64,000 nucleotides of DNA, from contig CM051512.1 of assembly GCA_028015205.1 (NCBI GenBank), positions 17,143,139 through 17,207,138 of the forward strand. The letters are read 5' to 3'. Each line of letters starts with the position of its first letter. Position 1 is the stretch's first letter. The position numbers and the translations under genes are program-made. The notes under the pieces are model-generated. The model made no database searches. It was not told the DNA's origin and saw only the letters and a program-made list of their open reading frames with translations. The DNA is from Mytilisepta virgata (Eukaryota > Mollusca > Bivalvia > Mytilida > Mytilidae). Below, one piece after another: positions 1-12,232 of this stretch.

Positions 1-400
1 CATGGTAAACCAAATCTTGAAAACAGTAAAAAAAAATATTCTCTGTAGTTCTGGTTCCACGATTGTTGTAGTATATATATTGTATTATACTAAGATGGTA
101 TACTGCTGGGCAAAAATCATCTAGTATGGGTAAACTGTATATGAAATCGGCATACGTTTTAGAGTTTTATATTAAAATGTGAAGTTTTTAAACCGACCAA
201 ACAAGGCACAACACACTAATGCTATCAATTTCACAAATCAAAATTGCAATTTCAAGCAAAAGTATCATTATATAAGCTTAAAAATATACTATGTTCAGTT
301 CGAGTCACTCAAAAATCAAAAACCATCAAAGACCACATTGTTTGTAATAATCAAGATAAAATAAGTCAATCGGGGGTTATTTCATCAGGTTTAAATGATC
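1..400. other. No recognisable gene
   Basis: AT-rich sequence with short chance ORFs only. I see no splice-framed coding segment and no repeat that I recognise. Confidence 0.5.
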
Positions 401-439
401 ATATTTTAACATATTTCGTTCCGGACTGACAACTAATAT

Positions 440-1090
440 GGCCGCCATGATAAATTCTTATTTCTGATTGGACAACTTTTTTAAATCTTCTTCTCTGAAA
501 CGACATAGCTAAATGAACTGAAACTTGGTATGAAGCATCTATGGGAGGAACTTTATAAAGTTTGAATATTTCGTACCGGTCGGACAGATAATATGGTCGC
601 CGTGACAAATTCCTATTTCTGATTGGTCAAAGTTTAAAAAATTTTCTTTTCTAAAACCTCAAAGCCAAATGAATTGTAACTTGTTATGAGCATAATGAAG
701 CTTCTTTCGAAGGACATTTATAAAATATGCATATTTCGTCCTGGTCGAAAAGCTAATATGACGGCCATGATGAATTATTATTTCTGATTGGTCAAAATTT
801 CAAACAAATGTTCTTTTATGAAACCGCAATGCCAAATGAATTTTAACTTGGTATGAAGCATCTGTGGAAAGACCTATATAAATTTTTATCCCGGTCGGAA
901 AGATAATATGACGGCCATGAAGAATTTTTATTTCTGATCAAACTTTGAAAAATCTTCTTCTCTGAAATTAAATAGCCAAATGAACTGATTCTTGGTATGA
1001 AGCATTTATGAACCTCCATTACAATTTTCACTTGATATGAAATAAAATGTATTGATTGTGGGACAGTGAGGTGAGCTATGCGGCTCTATT
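440..1090 (-). repeat. Tandem block of about 160-bp units, bivalve-type
   Basis: About four diverged units each carry 'ttctgattgg', an 'aaatcttcttctctgaaa' segment, 'aatgaactg' and 'atatggccgccatga'. The block ends near 1070 in 'gtgaggtgagctatgcgg', which matches the reverse complement of the 'agctcacc' boundary seen at 22,247. The short ORFs here are repeat shadows. Confidence 0.7.
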
Positions 1091-1210
1091 CCCGTGAAAC
1101 TCTTGTTTAATTTTTATTTTATTGAGTTGAAAAAGATTTTGGCTTTTCACACTTTGTAATTTAGAAAACGAAGAGATTTGAAGGATAATTAATTAGTTAC
1201 TATACTATAT

Positions 1211-1340
1211 ATGTACATTGCAAGAACATATCCAATTTATTTGTGCGAGCTTCAGAAACAGGAGAAGGCGAGCCTTGGCGAGAATTTTTCTCCTTTTTCG
1301 TAGTGAGCACAAATGAATTTGATATTTTCTGGCAATGTAC
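1211..1340. mobile_element. Hairpin MITE-like inverted repeat
   Basis: The left arm begins 'atgtacattgcaagaacata' and the right arm ends 'ttttctggcaatgtac'. Arms of about 40 bp pair with a few mismatches around a loop of about 50 bp. No coding capacity. Confidence 0.55.
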
Positions 1341-1347
1341 GAATATT

Positions 1348-1677
1348 GTTTTTATCCTGCAATCTAGTTTATAACAAAATGTCCATAGAAAAACAAGAAA
1401 TAAATGTGCAGTTCGGGTCTTACTACAAGAAGCATTTTCCATTCGTTATTCTGGCATACACGATGTCATAGACAGATATCAAAACAGTGAACCAGCGCGT
1501 AATAACAAATCGTCGTTGAAAATGAGGTTTCTGGTACCAGGAAACTATATATTCGTCTAGTAGGAAATAGAAGTGGGCGGAGCGAAAAGTTAAATTTGCA
1601 TAGTATACACATATCATTTTTTGTTTATTCGTTTCCATATATTTGTGTAGCAAAACGCCTCATTGCAGGATAAAAAC
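1348..1677. mobile_element. 330-bp MITE with 16-bp perfect TIRs
   Basis: The left end reads gtttttatcctgcaat and the right end reads attgcaggataaaaac, exact inverted copies. The interior has no convincing gene. It directly abuts the preceding hairpin. Confidence 0.7.
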
Positions 1678-1899
1678 ACGTATCTTAGCTTTATTAGGTA
1701 TAACAGTTTTGTGACTTTTTTTAATATACTTAAGGTATGCGCTTTAATGTTTTGGTATTTGCATTTTTTTTTTTGTGGAAAATGAGTCGTTAATAAATAA
1801 AATGCATGTCCAGCATAATAACTAGAACTTTGATGTACTTACTATACCACTAGAGTGTAAAGTTTGAAGTCTCCTGTTTCTTACAGAACTGTTGAATCA

Positions 1900-3010
1900 A
1901 TCTACTAGAGGGTCACCTGAGCCTGTATCGCTAACCTGATTGCAAAATGAATAATTAAATGAAACTACAATGCCAATATCAAATGTCCAATCAGGGTCAT
2001 TGAATAAAAATTTGAAAGAGGACTACAAAGGATCATCCCAGCCAAGTTTTGTTTAAACTGGCTCAGTGCCCAGAGAAGAAGAATTCACACATATTCCCAT
2101 GACATCCTATGTTCTGCAGTGAGGGTCATCTTGGGTGGTAATCAGCATTATCGGATAGAAGGACCATCCCAGCCAGTTCTGGTTTTTTCAAAGAACAGTT
2201 TTACACGCATTTCTAATAAGGTTCTATGTTAAACTATGTTCCGAGATGGCAACTATCTTGAATATAGGTCAGAGCCATTAAACACATTTTTGAAAGGGGA
2301 CCACCCAAGAACTACTAGTAACCCAGGTAAGTCTGGTTCAAATTGGCCCAGTTGTTTCACAGAGAATGTTTACATATTACTTCCCATAGCGTCCTATGTT
2401 AGAATGTTCAGCAATGGTAGTCATCTTCGATGGAGGCCAGTGTCATCAGATAGTTTTTAAAGGGACCACACAAGGACCATCACAGCCTAGTTGGCTTAAT
2501 GGTTTCAAAGGAAAAGATTTTTACACATTATTCCCATATGATCCATATACCATGTTCTGCTGTGGCAGCCATCTTGGATGGAGGTGTGAGTCATTGCATT
2601 CAGTTTTGAAAAGTGACTATATGATGACCATCTCAACGAAGACTGGTTTAAACTGGCTTGGTGGTTTCAAGAAGAGGTTTTTGTATATATTTCACACAGG
2701 GTCCTTAGTTCCATCATTGGATAAGTTTTGAAAGTGGACCATCCAACGACTATCCTATCAAAATCTGGTTAAAACTACCTGGTGGTTTCAGAAGAGAAAA
2801 TTTTACAAATATTTCCCATAGGCCCTATGTTAAACTATGCTCCGCTATGTGACCATGTTGGATGGAGCTTAGAGTTATCAGATATAGTTTTGGAAGGTGA
2901 CCATATAAGAACTATCACAGCCAAGTCTGATGTAAAATGTCTTTGTAATTTCAGAAGAGAAATTTTTTACATGTATTTCCCATATGGTCCTATGTTAAAC
3001 TATTTTACAT
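1900..3010 (-). repeat. Tandem block of about 140-bp units
   Basis: About eight diverged units share 'ttcccatag.gtcctatgtt', 'aactatgtt.cg..atgg', 'tttttgaaaggggaccac' and 'accatc.cagccaagtctgg' motifs. The family is the reverse complement of the block at 22,247-22,940. ORFs at 2236-3015 are repeat shadows. Confidence 0.75.
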
Positions 3011-3029
3011 TCTGATAACTTATGATACA

Positions 3030-4730
3030 GATTAGATGAACGATACTAGAATTTCCACACGAAATGTTGTCAACGTTTTGCAAAAAAAAAAAACAAAACA
3101 ATAATTGGCTTTGTTTTCAGTCATTGAATGGAGTAGTAGACAGAAAGAAGTTTGATTACATGAAGTTAAAAAATGACAGGTATTAGAAGGGAGATAATTC
3201 GGGGTAATGCTAAGACTTGGACTATAAATAATCAATACATGAATTGTTTTTAATTATATAAAAATCTAGCATATGTTGATAATGAATGAATCAAATGAGC
3301 TATGTGTCTGTTTTTAATATTATACAGTCAATTCGTAACAATTTACGGAGAATTGAAACTAAACTAGCTCAAACACTGAGATTTTTTTTTCTGATGCTGA
3401 CATTTTTGCAATATTTATTGTTATAAAACATACCAGCTGTTGAAATAAAGGTGCCATGTTGAAGACTATTTATATTTTCTGATATATACCATCATTTACG
3501 GTTAAAATGTATGAGATTCGTAAATTCTAAATTGTATTTTTGGCAAGATTTCAGACAAATTAGAGGCAAAATTGATATATTTTAAACTTGTTGTCATGGC
3601 AACGCCCAATAAATGCCCAGTTAAAAATTTGTAGGTAAAGTACAGGAATTTTTACCAAATGGGTATGACTATTTATTTTATTTTGATTAGAATATACCAC
3701 CAAAAAGTGCTAAAAAAATTAATTTGTGGCCATTTTTGTGGTCTATTCATAGTTGACGGTCTTCGTCCTAAAAATTGCACCCAATACATTTTTCATGCCC
3801 ATATTATGTTTTCATAGCCCAACCCTTATCAGCATGCAATGTTTCATTGGATTCTATAAACCTACCCTGCTGACTCATCATAAAGCTTTTGCATTGTTTT
3901 CTTAGAGATTTGGTGTTAAGGATGTACTCTTATGAAAAGCCAAAAAATTCCTGTATTGAACTTTTGACATTTTTGAAGACATATATTTTCTGATGTGTTT
4001 TCATAAAAAAATATTAGGTAGGTGTACATTTAAGGAAGTTAAAGTCATCTGAAAATAGACTATTTACAGAAAATTTAAAATATGGCAAATTGCCATAAAA
4101 ACCAGTAAAATATGGATTTTTTTCAAATGAACAAATGAAATGATTGAAGAAAATACACAAATGTATCACTAAAACAAGCCTCAACTCCTAATTTCACACT
4201 TAATATAGCCAATTTCCTGTATTACACTTTTTTCTCAGTTTTTATATGTAGTTAAACATTCATATATAGTACAATTTAAACCAAAATAATATGGGGTTGG
4301 TGTGCATATAAGACAGTTTTATGTCGTTTACCTATCCCTACCCCAGATGTCAAAAATAATAAAAATGGCACAGATCTCATAAAAAAACTGTCGAATTTGT
4401 TTTTTTCTATCGCAGTAACCAAGTTAAATTTTATGTGTTTTTCCACTTTATTACATTGTCTCATTGACACAAAATTCAATTTGATCAAATCAAATACACA
4501 AGTTTATCACAAAACATGCCTAAATTCTTATTTTTACACTTAAAATAGCACACTTCCTATATTAAACATTTTTTAAAAGTTTTTTTATGCAGTTTAAAAT
4601 GCATATAATGTACAATAAAACCAAATATATTTTGGGTTTGGTGTGCGTATAAGAAAGTTTTGTGTGTTGTATATTTCCCTACCCCACCTGTCACATATAA
4701 TCAAAATCAGCACAAATCTAAAAAATCTAA
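3030..4730. other. AT-rich region with an old local duplication, no gene
   Basis: Segments at about 4150-4340 and 4500-4690 are diverged direct copies sharing 'ttggtgtgc.tataag.' and 'ccctacccca..tgtca'. I see no coding signal elsewhere in this stretch. Confidence 0.5.
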
Positions 4731-4974
4731 CCAAAAACTAAACCAAGCAAACATTGATTATTTATCCATCAATTGTAGTTGGAAACGTGAGCCTCAATCA
4801 CACCAGAAAATGTCCCGGTAGGAGCGGGGTTATTGTTTAGTGTAGACGCATCCCTTCCACCAAATAAACATCTGAATAGTTACACAGCTTTTGTATGTGT
4901 CTTTACCAACTTATATGATTAAACGTCTCTCTTTTTAAGCCAATGATTGTTTTTCATTACAAATGGAGAAATAT

Positions 4975-5590
4975 ACGATGAAGCACTGAAACACAATGAG
5001 TAGAAAACAGCTCAAGGCTACCAATGGGTCTTCAACGCAATTTCCGATCAATGTTATCATGAGTTTCAAGAAATTCACGGACTGTCTCTAAAGCCAGTAT
5101 TCCAAAACTCAGACTCTTTGTTGATCCCCCCCCCCCCCCTGATGTATTGTCTATTTCCGAATCGTGGGTGTCGGAATAATTGTTAAAAATATCTTCAACG
5201 ATTGCATCATGTGACTTGAATTTACTTGCCTACCACCAGTTCATGCATCCGACATTGCTAAAATTGAAATTAGAATAAACCTGTTAGCTTTTTATTTAGT
5301 TGCAGTAGAAAAAAATAATGTTTAATGTCCAATGACAAGTTAGATGCATACTCTTGATGACTATGTGTATGTTAATGATACATAAATATTAACCCTGCTT
5401 TGTACAGGACCGACATTTTTGCTGGAACACCTTATTCGTATTCCAGGCCAACCAGTCTTTTATCTTAGTCTTTTATGCCAAGTGTTTAGAGGAGAGGCAA
5501 AAATGGCCAGTATGAAACACAAAATCTCCCGCATTCAATTCAAGCACTGCGCAACCTACTAGGGTCCCATCTGACACATACCTGTAGGCT
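4975..5590 (-). repeat. Dispersed mollusc repeat fragments
   Basis: The stretch 4985-5040 reads, on the minus strand, 'gttgaagacccattgg' followed by 'ccttgagctgttt', which I recognise as a common bivalve retroelement 3' segment. The stretch at about 5300-5500 carries a second dispersed repeat ('tttaatgtccaatgacaag' and 'attcgtattccaggccaacc'). Confidence 0.45.
5032..5229 (-). pseudogene. Possible transposase C-terminal remnant
   Basis: A 65-codon reading frame runs on the minus strand from just after an in-frame TAG at about 5230 to a TGA at 5032. It contains an acidic stretch (EDIFNNYSDTHDSEID), a short Gly run encoded by a 14-C tract at 5126-5139, and a helical tail with ALETVREFLETHD. An acidic linker followed by a helical ALxxxxxFL tail resembles the C-terminus of pogo/Tigger (CENP-B-type) transposases. 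No DDE core is visible. The end overlaps a dispersed retroelement-tail motif. The assignment is tentative. Confidence 0.3.
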
Positions 5591-5599
5591 AACTTTGTG

Positions 5600-6540
5600 T
5601 TGGCGTCCCTGATCTTTTCATATATTTTGCCAGTAGGAATATTGTTGATGTGTTGAAATCTTGTATTATAACATGGTATCTAAGAGAAAAATATATCATG
5701 ATCAATTCTTTACAATTTAATGGATGCATACAATGTATACATTTTGTACATGCAATAGTAATGTACCAATATTTATTGAAATGAGAAATTTGAGTACTTT
5801 TATTTAGCAAAATGAAAAGGTTTTTTACATTTTTAATCCAAATTATACATCTGTGTAATCTGTAGGTCTAGGTGTTTGTTTCCTGTACCTTAACCTTTTG
5901 TTCTTTAATCTGACTCGACCACTTGTTTTCAATACATTACATGTCTCATGTACGTGTATTGCATGTGTATATTCTCAAAATAAGTAAACAATCTTACCTT
6001 AGTACTATTATTATACACTGGTTTTGTTCGATGTTCGAATAAACATCACGTTAATTTGCCCAACATCAGAAAGAGGGAAGTTTTTGTTTTGTGTTAAAGA
6101 CCTCACTGTGACCTTCAGATAAAGAACACAAGATAAACAGTGTTCCTTTAATTTTTGTATTTTTTCTGTGTATGTATGTATTTTGACTTTGTGTCATGGA
6201 TTGATACTGCATATCATTCCTTTACTATTTAAGGGAATTCATATAAACATGAAAGTACCAAAAAGCCCACATACTTTGCTCCAAGTAACCTGTAGAAAGT
6301 GGCATAAAACTAAATTCAAACACCCAATAATCTATTTCAGTTCATCAAGACTCTAAAGTGAGGCCATCAATGAAAACCCATTAAACCAGGATTGGAATGA
6401 AGGCTGTTAAAGATATGCTTAGTCAGAGCAGTTACTGAATAATCTATAATCACAAACCATGTATAAATACAGATAAAACGTAAACATTGGAGTTTTCGCA
6501 TGTATTCAAACTAAGACATTTTTAATTAACTAGTGTATTA
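5600..6540. other. No recognisable gene
   Basis: AT-rich. The short ORFs at 5589-5810 and 6168-6356 have no recognisable features or splice context. Confidence 0.45.
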
Positions 6541-6579
6541 TTGGCTTCAATACGACTAAATCTGTCCTTTCAATATACA

Positions 6580-7440
6580 ATCATTGACTCGGCCAATATA
6601 TAAAAACCCGGCCAATACATATTTTTTGCTGTATTGGTCGACTTGTACCCCACCAATATAGGGTTAGTCGATTTTCTCTAGTGTTACTTACTTGCTGATT
6701 CTGTATTTAAAATACATATGAAAACTCCGAAATTGTTACATTATATCTAAATTTATACATGGTCTGTGATTAAAGGTGCTTCAAAATTGATGATTATAAA
6801 TTATTAAGTAGCACTTCTGAATAAAAATATCTTTCACAACCTCATTCGAATCCTTCAATGGCTATACGTCAGAATTAAGTTTTTTCAAAGAGTTGATTCA
6901 GATAAAAATTCATATGAAAACAAGTTATCTAATAAAGATATAATTACATGATTATTGCTGCATTGGTCTTGTTATTGGTCATCGGTCAGCTGTATTAACC
7001 TTCGGCTCCGCCTCGGGCAAATACAGCAAGCCTCGGACCAATAACATGGCCAATACAGAAACATGGTCATTCACGTTTCATATACCACAGTAATAGAATG
7101 CATCAATCGTTCCAAATAAATTAATTAAATTGATCGTATCAGTGTATCTGTCTGTCATCTACTTGAATACGTTTATACTTGGCTAATGGTATCTATAATA
7201 TGAGTATGATTTAGTTGTGAGAAAAAATAGGTCATTTTCTTAGTGGTTATATCAATATCAATTTTGTAATAGTAATATCCTATGATGAGGAGATTTTAAT
7301 ACCATAGTGTTACTAACTTGCTGATTCTGTATTGACCCTTGTATTGATCCAAAGGTTAGCTGTATTGGTCCCGAGGCCCGAGGACCGAGAATCAACATAG
7401 GGTCATTACAGAATCACCAAGTTCGTAAAACTATGATATC
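6580..7440. repeat. Inverted-repeat element(s) with 'ccaatac' ends
   Basis: The region carries repeated 'gtgttactaacttgctgatt' type ends (about 6680 and 7308) and the inverse 'acagaatcaccaagttcgta' at about 7412. Internal clusters read 'ctgtattggtc' and 'cctcggaccaataac'. It looks like a nested or degraded TIR element with no coding capacity. Confidence 0.5.
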
Positions 7441-7790
7441 TAATAATCCAAACGGTCCGTACAGCTGGTCCGTATGGCCAGTCTGTATGACAAGCCAGTC
7501 AATAAAACTGGTACGTATGAACAACATAGTCTGTAAAACCGGTCCGTATGCAATTCCATATTGCCCTGTTTGCAAGCTGTATTGCACTATTGGATGCATA
7601 CTGGGGCAATATGACTTCCCATATTGCCCCGGGCCGAAAATCTGTATTAAATTAATAATCTGTCTGTAAAATCGGTCTGTATGGAATTCTATATTACCCT
7701 GTTTGGAAGCTGTATTGCCTAGTTGATGTATAACGGGGCAATATGACTTTCCGTATTGCCCCGGGATGAAAATGTAAATATTCATATAAA
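7440..7790. repeat. Diverged local duplication rich in 'ccgtattgcccc'
   Basis: Segments at about 7530-7640 and 7665-7770 share 'gggcaatatgacttcc', 'catattgccccgg' and 'ctgtattgc'. ORFs on both strands (7414-7785, 7433-7669) reflect this repeat. Confidence 0.5.
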
Positions 7791-7799
7791 TACCGGTAT

Positions 7800-9380
7800 T
7801 TATAAAGACCAGGACAACGTAAAAATATTGGTCGTGTCAAATATGCCATATGAAGGCTATTTTTTATCATATTATTCAATGAACTATTATATGAATAAAA
7901 AACTTTCTTATCGGTCAAATTGGTTGGTACTATAAACAAGGCATTCTGCTGTTTACGTACGTATTTTTTAAAAGGCAACCCAAGAAATGTACATTAAACC
8001 TTCTATACCTATTATCTGAACAAGCATACGTATACCAGGGTCTATGGTGTTCAAATGAAATAAATAAGAAGTAGTTTTACTGATATATTTTTTTATTTGA
8101 CATATTTTGTCAACAATATTATGGTACTGAAAGTGCTTTCAGTAGTTGCGAAAATTCGTTGTTCTAGCGTCTTTTGTATGTGCGTCTTGTATCTGATTAA
8201 TTCATGTTGAATTAATTTGATGTATTTCCGGTAGAGTTATAGTGAAAAAAGAATTATTAGAAAAATACACTTCTTAAAAAAAAAGACATTTTAGAGTAGT
8301 ATATAGGACGACCTCAATTCGTAATTGAGGAGGTGTTGAAGAAGTAGAGGCTGTGACGATGAGCAGCAAATAGCAACGATGATCAGCGAACGGTGTGGTC
8401 TGAATGAACAGACAAATGCAATCCGCGTCACTATGACGCCAATGGAAAGCTTCTAACGAAAATATTATCCAATGATTTGTTTAATTTCGTCAGTTGTTTG
8501 ATGACTGGCAAACACCACATACGTATCCATGTAATCGAAAACGCCTCTCATTGATTTATTGGTTCCTATTATATATTTACTACCTGTGGATCTTTCTAAT
8601 GCCGAAGAAAAACCAGAAAGAAAAAGGAAAAACCAAAACGGCTGGAAAACACAAGTGGAGGACCGGCAAAGTGGATTCAAAGCAAATAGTCACTATTTAA
8701 CTCTTGAAATAAGGAGTCATTCGCCATAAGCTTATAGAATAATTATATATATAGATTATTTCTAAAAAAAAAAAAAAAGATTGATATCTAAGTAGAAATT
8801 GGAGAAGATATAATAGCATAAATAATTTTGCCTTTTACAGAATGCAAAAATAATGGTACAAAAGAAGGGAAAGAAAGGATTCCACTGATAGGTTAGTACA
8901 TACATACATTTTAAACAGTTATTATGCCGCCAAAACCGATGTTTGTTTTTGTATATCACATTTTTTAATTTTCTTAACGCTGAGCTTGTCCGGCCATTAT
9001 AAAAATTCATCCTGGGGTATTCAAAGTGGTTGTTGACGTCGAAATTGGGGCAACCGAAAAGATGTAGAGTAAGATCAAAATGGCAAAATTAACGAAAGGA
9101 TAAAGCCAAAACCATCTAAGAACAGGGTTATGCACTAAGGGGTACTTCTTGTAACAGTGAAATGAAAGTATCGATTTCGGCCAAGTATCGAATTATGGAA
9201 TAGCAGCTGACTGGGTGGCTTGGCATCCGCCATCATCGGCATTTACTCAGCTGTATTAATAAATTCTTTATTCAGCTTTGAATCTGCAAAATATTCAAAT
9301 CTCGAACTAAGGCCAATCAGTTGTGTTCAAGGTCTAAAATGTTACAAACCAAAACAATAATCCAAACAATTGAATCAACA
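7800..9380. other. No supported gene
   Basis: One basic ORF at 8599-8700 (+) is discussed under rejected items. The rest is AT-rich with a poly-A run at 8764-8778 and nothing recognisable. Confidence 0.45.
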
Positions 9381-9389
9381 GCCCTAAAA

Positions 9390-9700
9390 ACACCTACGAG
9401 ACAAAAGGCTGTATCATTGGACATAATTTTGACAGAGGACAACCTAACAGACATGGCTGCAAAGTCTGTTCCCGATTGACCAATTGCTTTCAGATAAGAC
9501 TTTTTAAATGAATGTTTAACTAAGGACATATTTCTGACAGTAGACCATTTAAGGGCCATTTCTGCCAAGTCTGATTCCAATTCGCTTAGTCGTTTCAGAC
9601 AAGAAGATTTTTTTTTATGAATTTCCCCATAGGGTTCATATATATGACGGACGTAAAGTGACGGCAAAGCTCAGCTTGACTCTTAGGCCAGGTGAGGAAA
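9390..9700 (-). repeat. Copy of the 'agctcacctggcc' tandem family
   Basis: Units read 'ttctgacagaggaccacct'-like and 'gtttcagacaagaagatttt', ending near 9695 in 'ttaggccaggtgag', the inverse of the boundary at 22,247. The 116-aa ORF here is a repeat shadow. Confidence 0.6.
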
Positions 9701-9960
9701 AAAAAATAATACTCTTTAGTTTCACAAAATTTAACATTTTGGAAAAAAATTACAATAAATAAAAAGTACAAATTTAGGGTTAATATCGAAATATTTTCAA
9801 CTGAACCAGTGCTCATTTAATTTCTTGGAGATTACGGAGCTATAATTATCTGTCCCTTTTTAATACATGTATGGTGATCACACAAATCAATTGTATATTT
9901 GTAAATATTGTATTGTGCTAATGCATAATATATAAGAGGTTCCAAATTATCATTTGTCAT

Positions 9961-10450
9961 GGTGGTGTGTGGTGGTCCCGGAAGTGATGTCACCGGAAAT
10001 GATGTTACAGGAAATGACTTCCAAAATAGTTACGTCACCTGAAATGAAATAACAGAAAAATGACGTCACCAAAAGTGGTTCGTGTGCGTGCTCAAGGGAA
10101 ACGTGTATAAAATTGAATCTTTCACTGTGAGGTTAATGGCTGACAGGTTTTCCTGGATTGGATTATCCCCCTTTTCCCGCGCTTTTCAATCAGGGTTAAA
10201 TCTGATTTCTCGTGGTAATGTATAGGGTATTGAACTCCTAATGAAGTCAATAGGTTTAAACCTATTACTGCTAAATCAAGGTCAATTGATGCAGCTGGAG
10301 TCTTTACCTGTAGAAGTGGCTTGGTCTGTGGTCCTTGTCGTGGCTTCTCTTGCTCTTCGCTACTCACGGCTTTACTCATACTGCTCATCAGTCCTCAGGA
10401 CTATACTCACGTGCTCATTTCGTTTTTTTGCTGCTGCTGCTGCTAGGGGT
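9961..10450 (+). mobile_element. Single arm of a foldback-like element
   Basis: This segment shares a CpG-richer arm with the element at 53,690-55,600: repeated 'ggaagtgatgtcacc'-type sequence, 'ttggattat' followed by 'cccgcgcttttca', 'tatagggta', then 'cttctcttgctcttcgct' and a GCT run. Only one arm is present, so it is a half or solo copy. Confidence 0.6.
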
Positions 10451-10475
10451 GCTTGATTGTCGTTAGTCAAGATAT

Positions 10476-10697
10476 TTATCTTTGCGAGAGCACTCTTACA
10501 TCCGCGTCATTTTGAAACGCCACTCTGCATTTGTCCAGGCTTGTGACTGTCTTATCATAAGATAGGCTGCATTTAACCATCCCCATTTCACTTTTTTTCT
10601 CCATCCTTGGATTTACACAGTTATTATTGTCTGCAATTGTTGGTGCGTCGTAGTTGCTGAGAACACGGTTAAGCAGAAAACCGTCGTCTAATAACAT
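10476..10697 (-). CDS. Uncharacterised 73-codon ORF
   Basis: I do not recognise this protein. The frame opens with ATG and runs to TAA. Its composition (NYDAPTIADNNN, CRVAFQNDADVRV) looks more protein-like than the surrounding AT-rich ORFs, and it is higher in G+C. It lies immediately beside the solo foldback arm, so it could be element-derived or one exon of a gene. No signal peptide, TM segment or domain is visible. Confidence 0.25.
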   Translation of the reverse strand: MLLDDGFLLNRVLSNYDAPTIADNNNCVNPRMEKKSEMGMVKCSLSYDKTVTSLDKCRVAFQNDADVRVLSQR

Positions 10698-10699
10698 TA

Positions 10700-11430
10700 T
10701 ACGTCCTTAAACAAACTATGGATGTGTACATTTTAATGGAATTCTGTCAGTTAAGCCCAGTGGTCCAAATCACTCAAGCACCATACAATTCCGTTTGACT
10801 GTATTTGAAAATAAGACAGTTACCAATTCATGACACCATAAATCTATTTCTTTACAAAGGAGAATTTGCATTTAATTTTTTATAACTCTATAAAAATACG
10901 ATAATTTGACCCCCTCCTGAGAAAAGATATTGAAAAATTAAAGACGATCTCAGAAATGCTCCGACTATTTACCTGGCTCATGGTGTATAGAAAATGTCCT
11001 TGATCTTAAGAAAATATCTTTTTGTTCTCATTGTATTGCAACTGTTATAATTTTTTTACGCTTTAAGAACCAACTTCAGGGATTAAACCATTAAAGACTG
11101 GAAGCTTTTCAGAAAATGTGAAGGATAATAGGGTAAGTATAACTATGATTCATTGTTTTATATAAAAGGAAATATATTGTTTACACATAAATCATATTTT
11201 TATGAAAGCAACATTTTGTGCTTTGATATAAATTATTCATAAGAAAGAAAACTAAAAATTTTTAAAATGTATCTTGTAGTGATGGATTTAATATTCTTAA
11301 GCCACTAAAATAATAAGTCAAGCAGAGATAAAGTAACTAACTTATAAGGGAAACGTAATTATTTCACTTTTACCACACCCTACTTCAATAAATATTCTAG
11401 TCATGCCTTGTAGTAGTGTAGGGTCTATCA
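10700..11430. other. No recognisable gene
   Basis: AT-rich sequence with no coding or repeat signature that I can support. Confidence 0.4.
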
Positions 11431-11439
11431 CTAGTGTCT

Positions 11440-11690
11440 GTACAGGTACTGTCACAAACTCAAAAATGGATTTGACAATGTAAGACAAAAATCAAAGGCC
11501 ATTCCACAATCATATTTAGAGAAACTCAAAACAGAGATGAGAATGAGGGGAACAATCAAACAAGAGAAAACAATACAAAAAACTAAAACAATGATGAGTG
11601 ACATGGACCCCACTGAAAAACGCAGGTCGATTGGAAGGGGTAGCAGTTCCCGCTTCTTACAAGACACCTTTAGATGTTCCTTGTGTAAAG
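11440..11690 (-). mobile_element. Retroelement 3' tail copy
   Basis: On the minus strand this reads 'gtgtcttgtaagaagcggga', then 'actgctaccccttccaatcg' and 'agtggggtccatgt'. It is the same tail architecture as the copies at 17,277, 28,984, 44,220 and the tail of the RT fragment at 48,114-48,945. The 80-aa ORF here is a shadow of this repeat. Confidence 0.55.
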
Positions 11691-12232
11691 CCAAGTAAAA
11701 GTCTCACATATTGTTAAAAGATTGACATAAAAACTCCTCAACCATCATTTTTATTTCTTTTACTTAAATATATTTATATTATTTTGTTTGTCTTACGTAT
11801 ACTAGTCCTCATGGGTCTTTTCTTGCCCTTCACAACTTCTTTTTCGCTTGATTTGAAAGTACAGAAAATTCTTATGCTAGACTTGGTCATTGTTCATTTT
11901 CATATGGTAAATTTCGAATCACAAATCTCGAGCATTGGATTTTTAAATCAAAATCCCAATTTTCAGAAACTACACCTGTTTTTTTCAATCTTGCATGGGT
12001 TTATTGTAAATGTAAGCATACAATGTCAATTCTTAATTATTAGTAATAGAGATCGAGTCATCCGTTGTGCTAGAAGGCCCCCATAAGCAGACTCCTCTGT
12101 AGATGTCGAAAACGAGTAAGCTAAAAAGCCGCTACAGGGGCCGCTCTCATACCCGTTTTATTCTTTTATTTCCGGATGAGATCTTTTATGGTTGCTATCG
12201 AGATTTTCTAATAAAAATATTAATGTTAAACC

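Noticed and set aside
8599..8700. Short basic ORF (MPKKNQKEKGK then GKHKWRTGKV) resembling the N-terminus of ribosomal protein S25
   Set aside because: The likeness is limited to a low-complexity Lys-rich start plus K-W-x-x-G-K-V. The frame ends without the conserved region, and no flanking exon is found.
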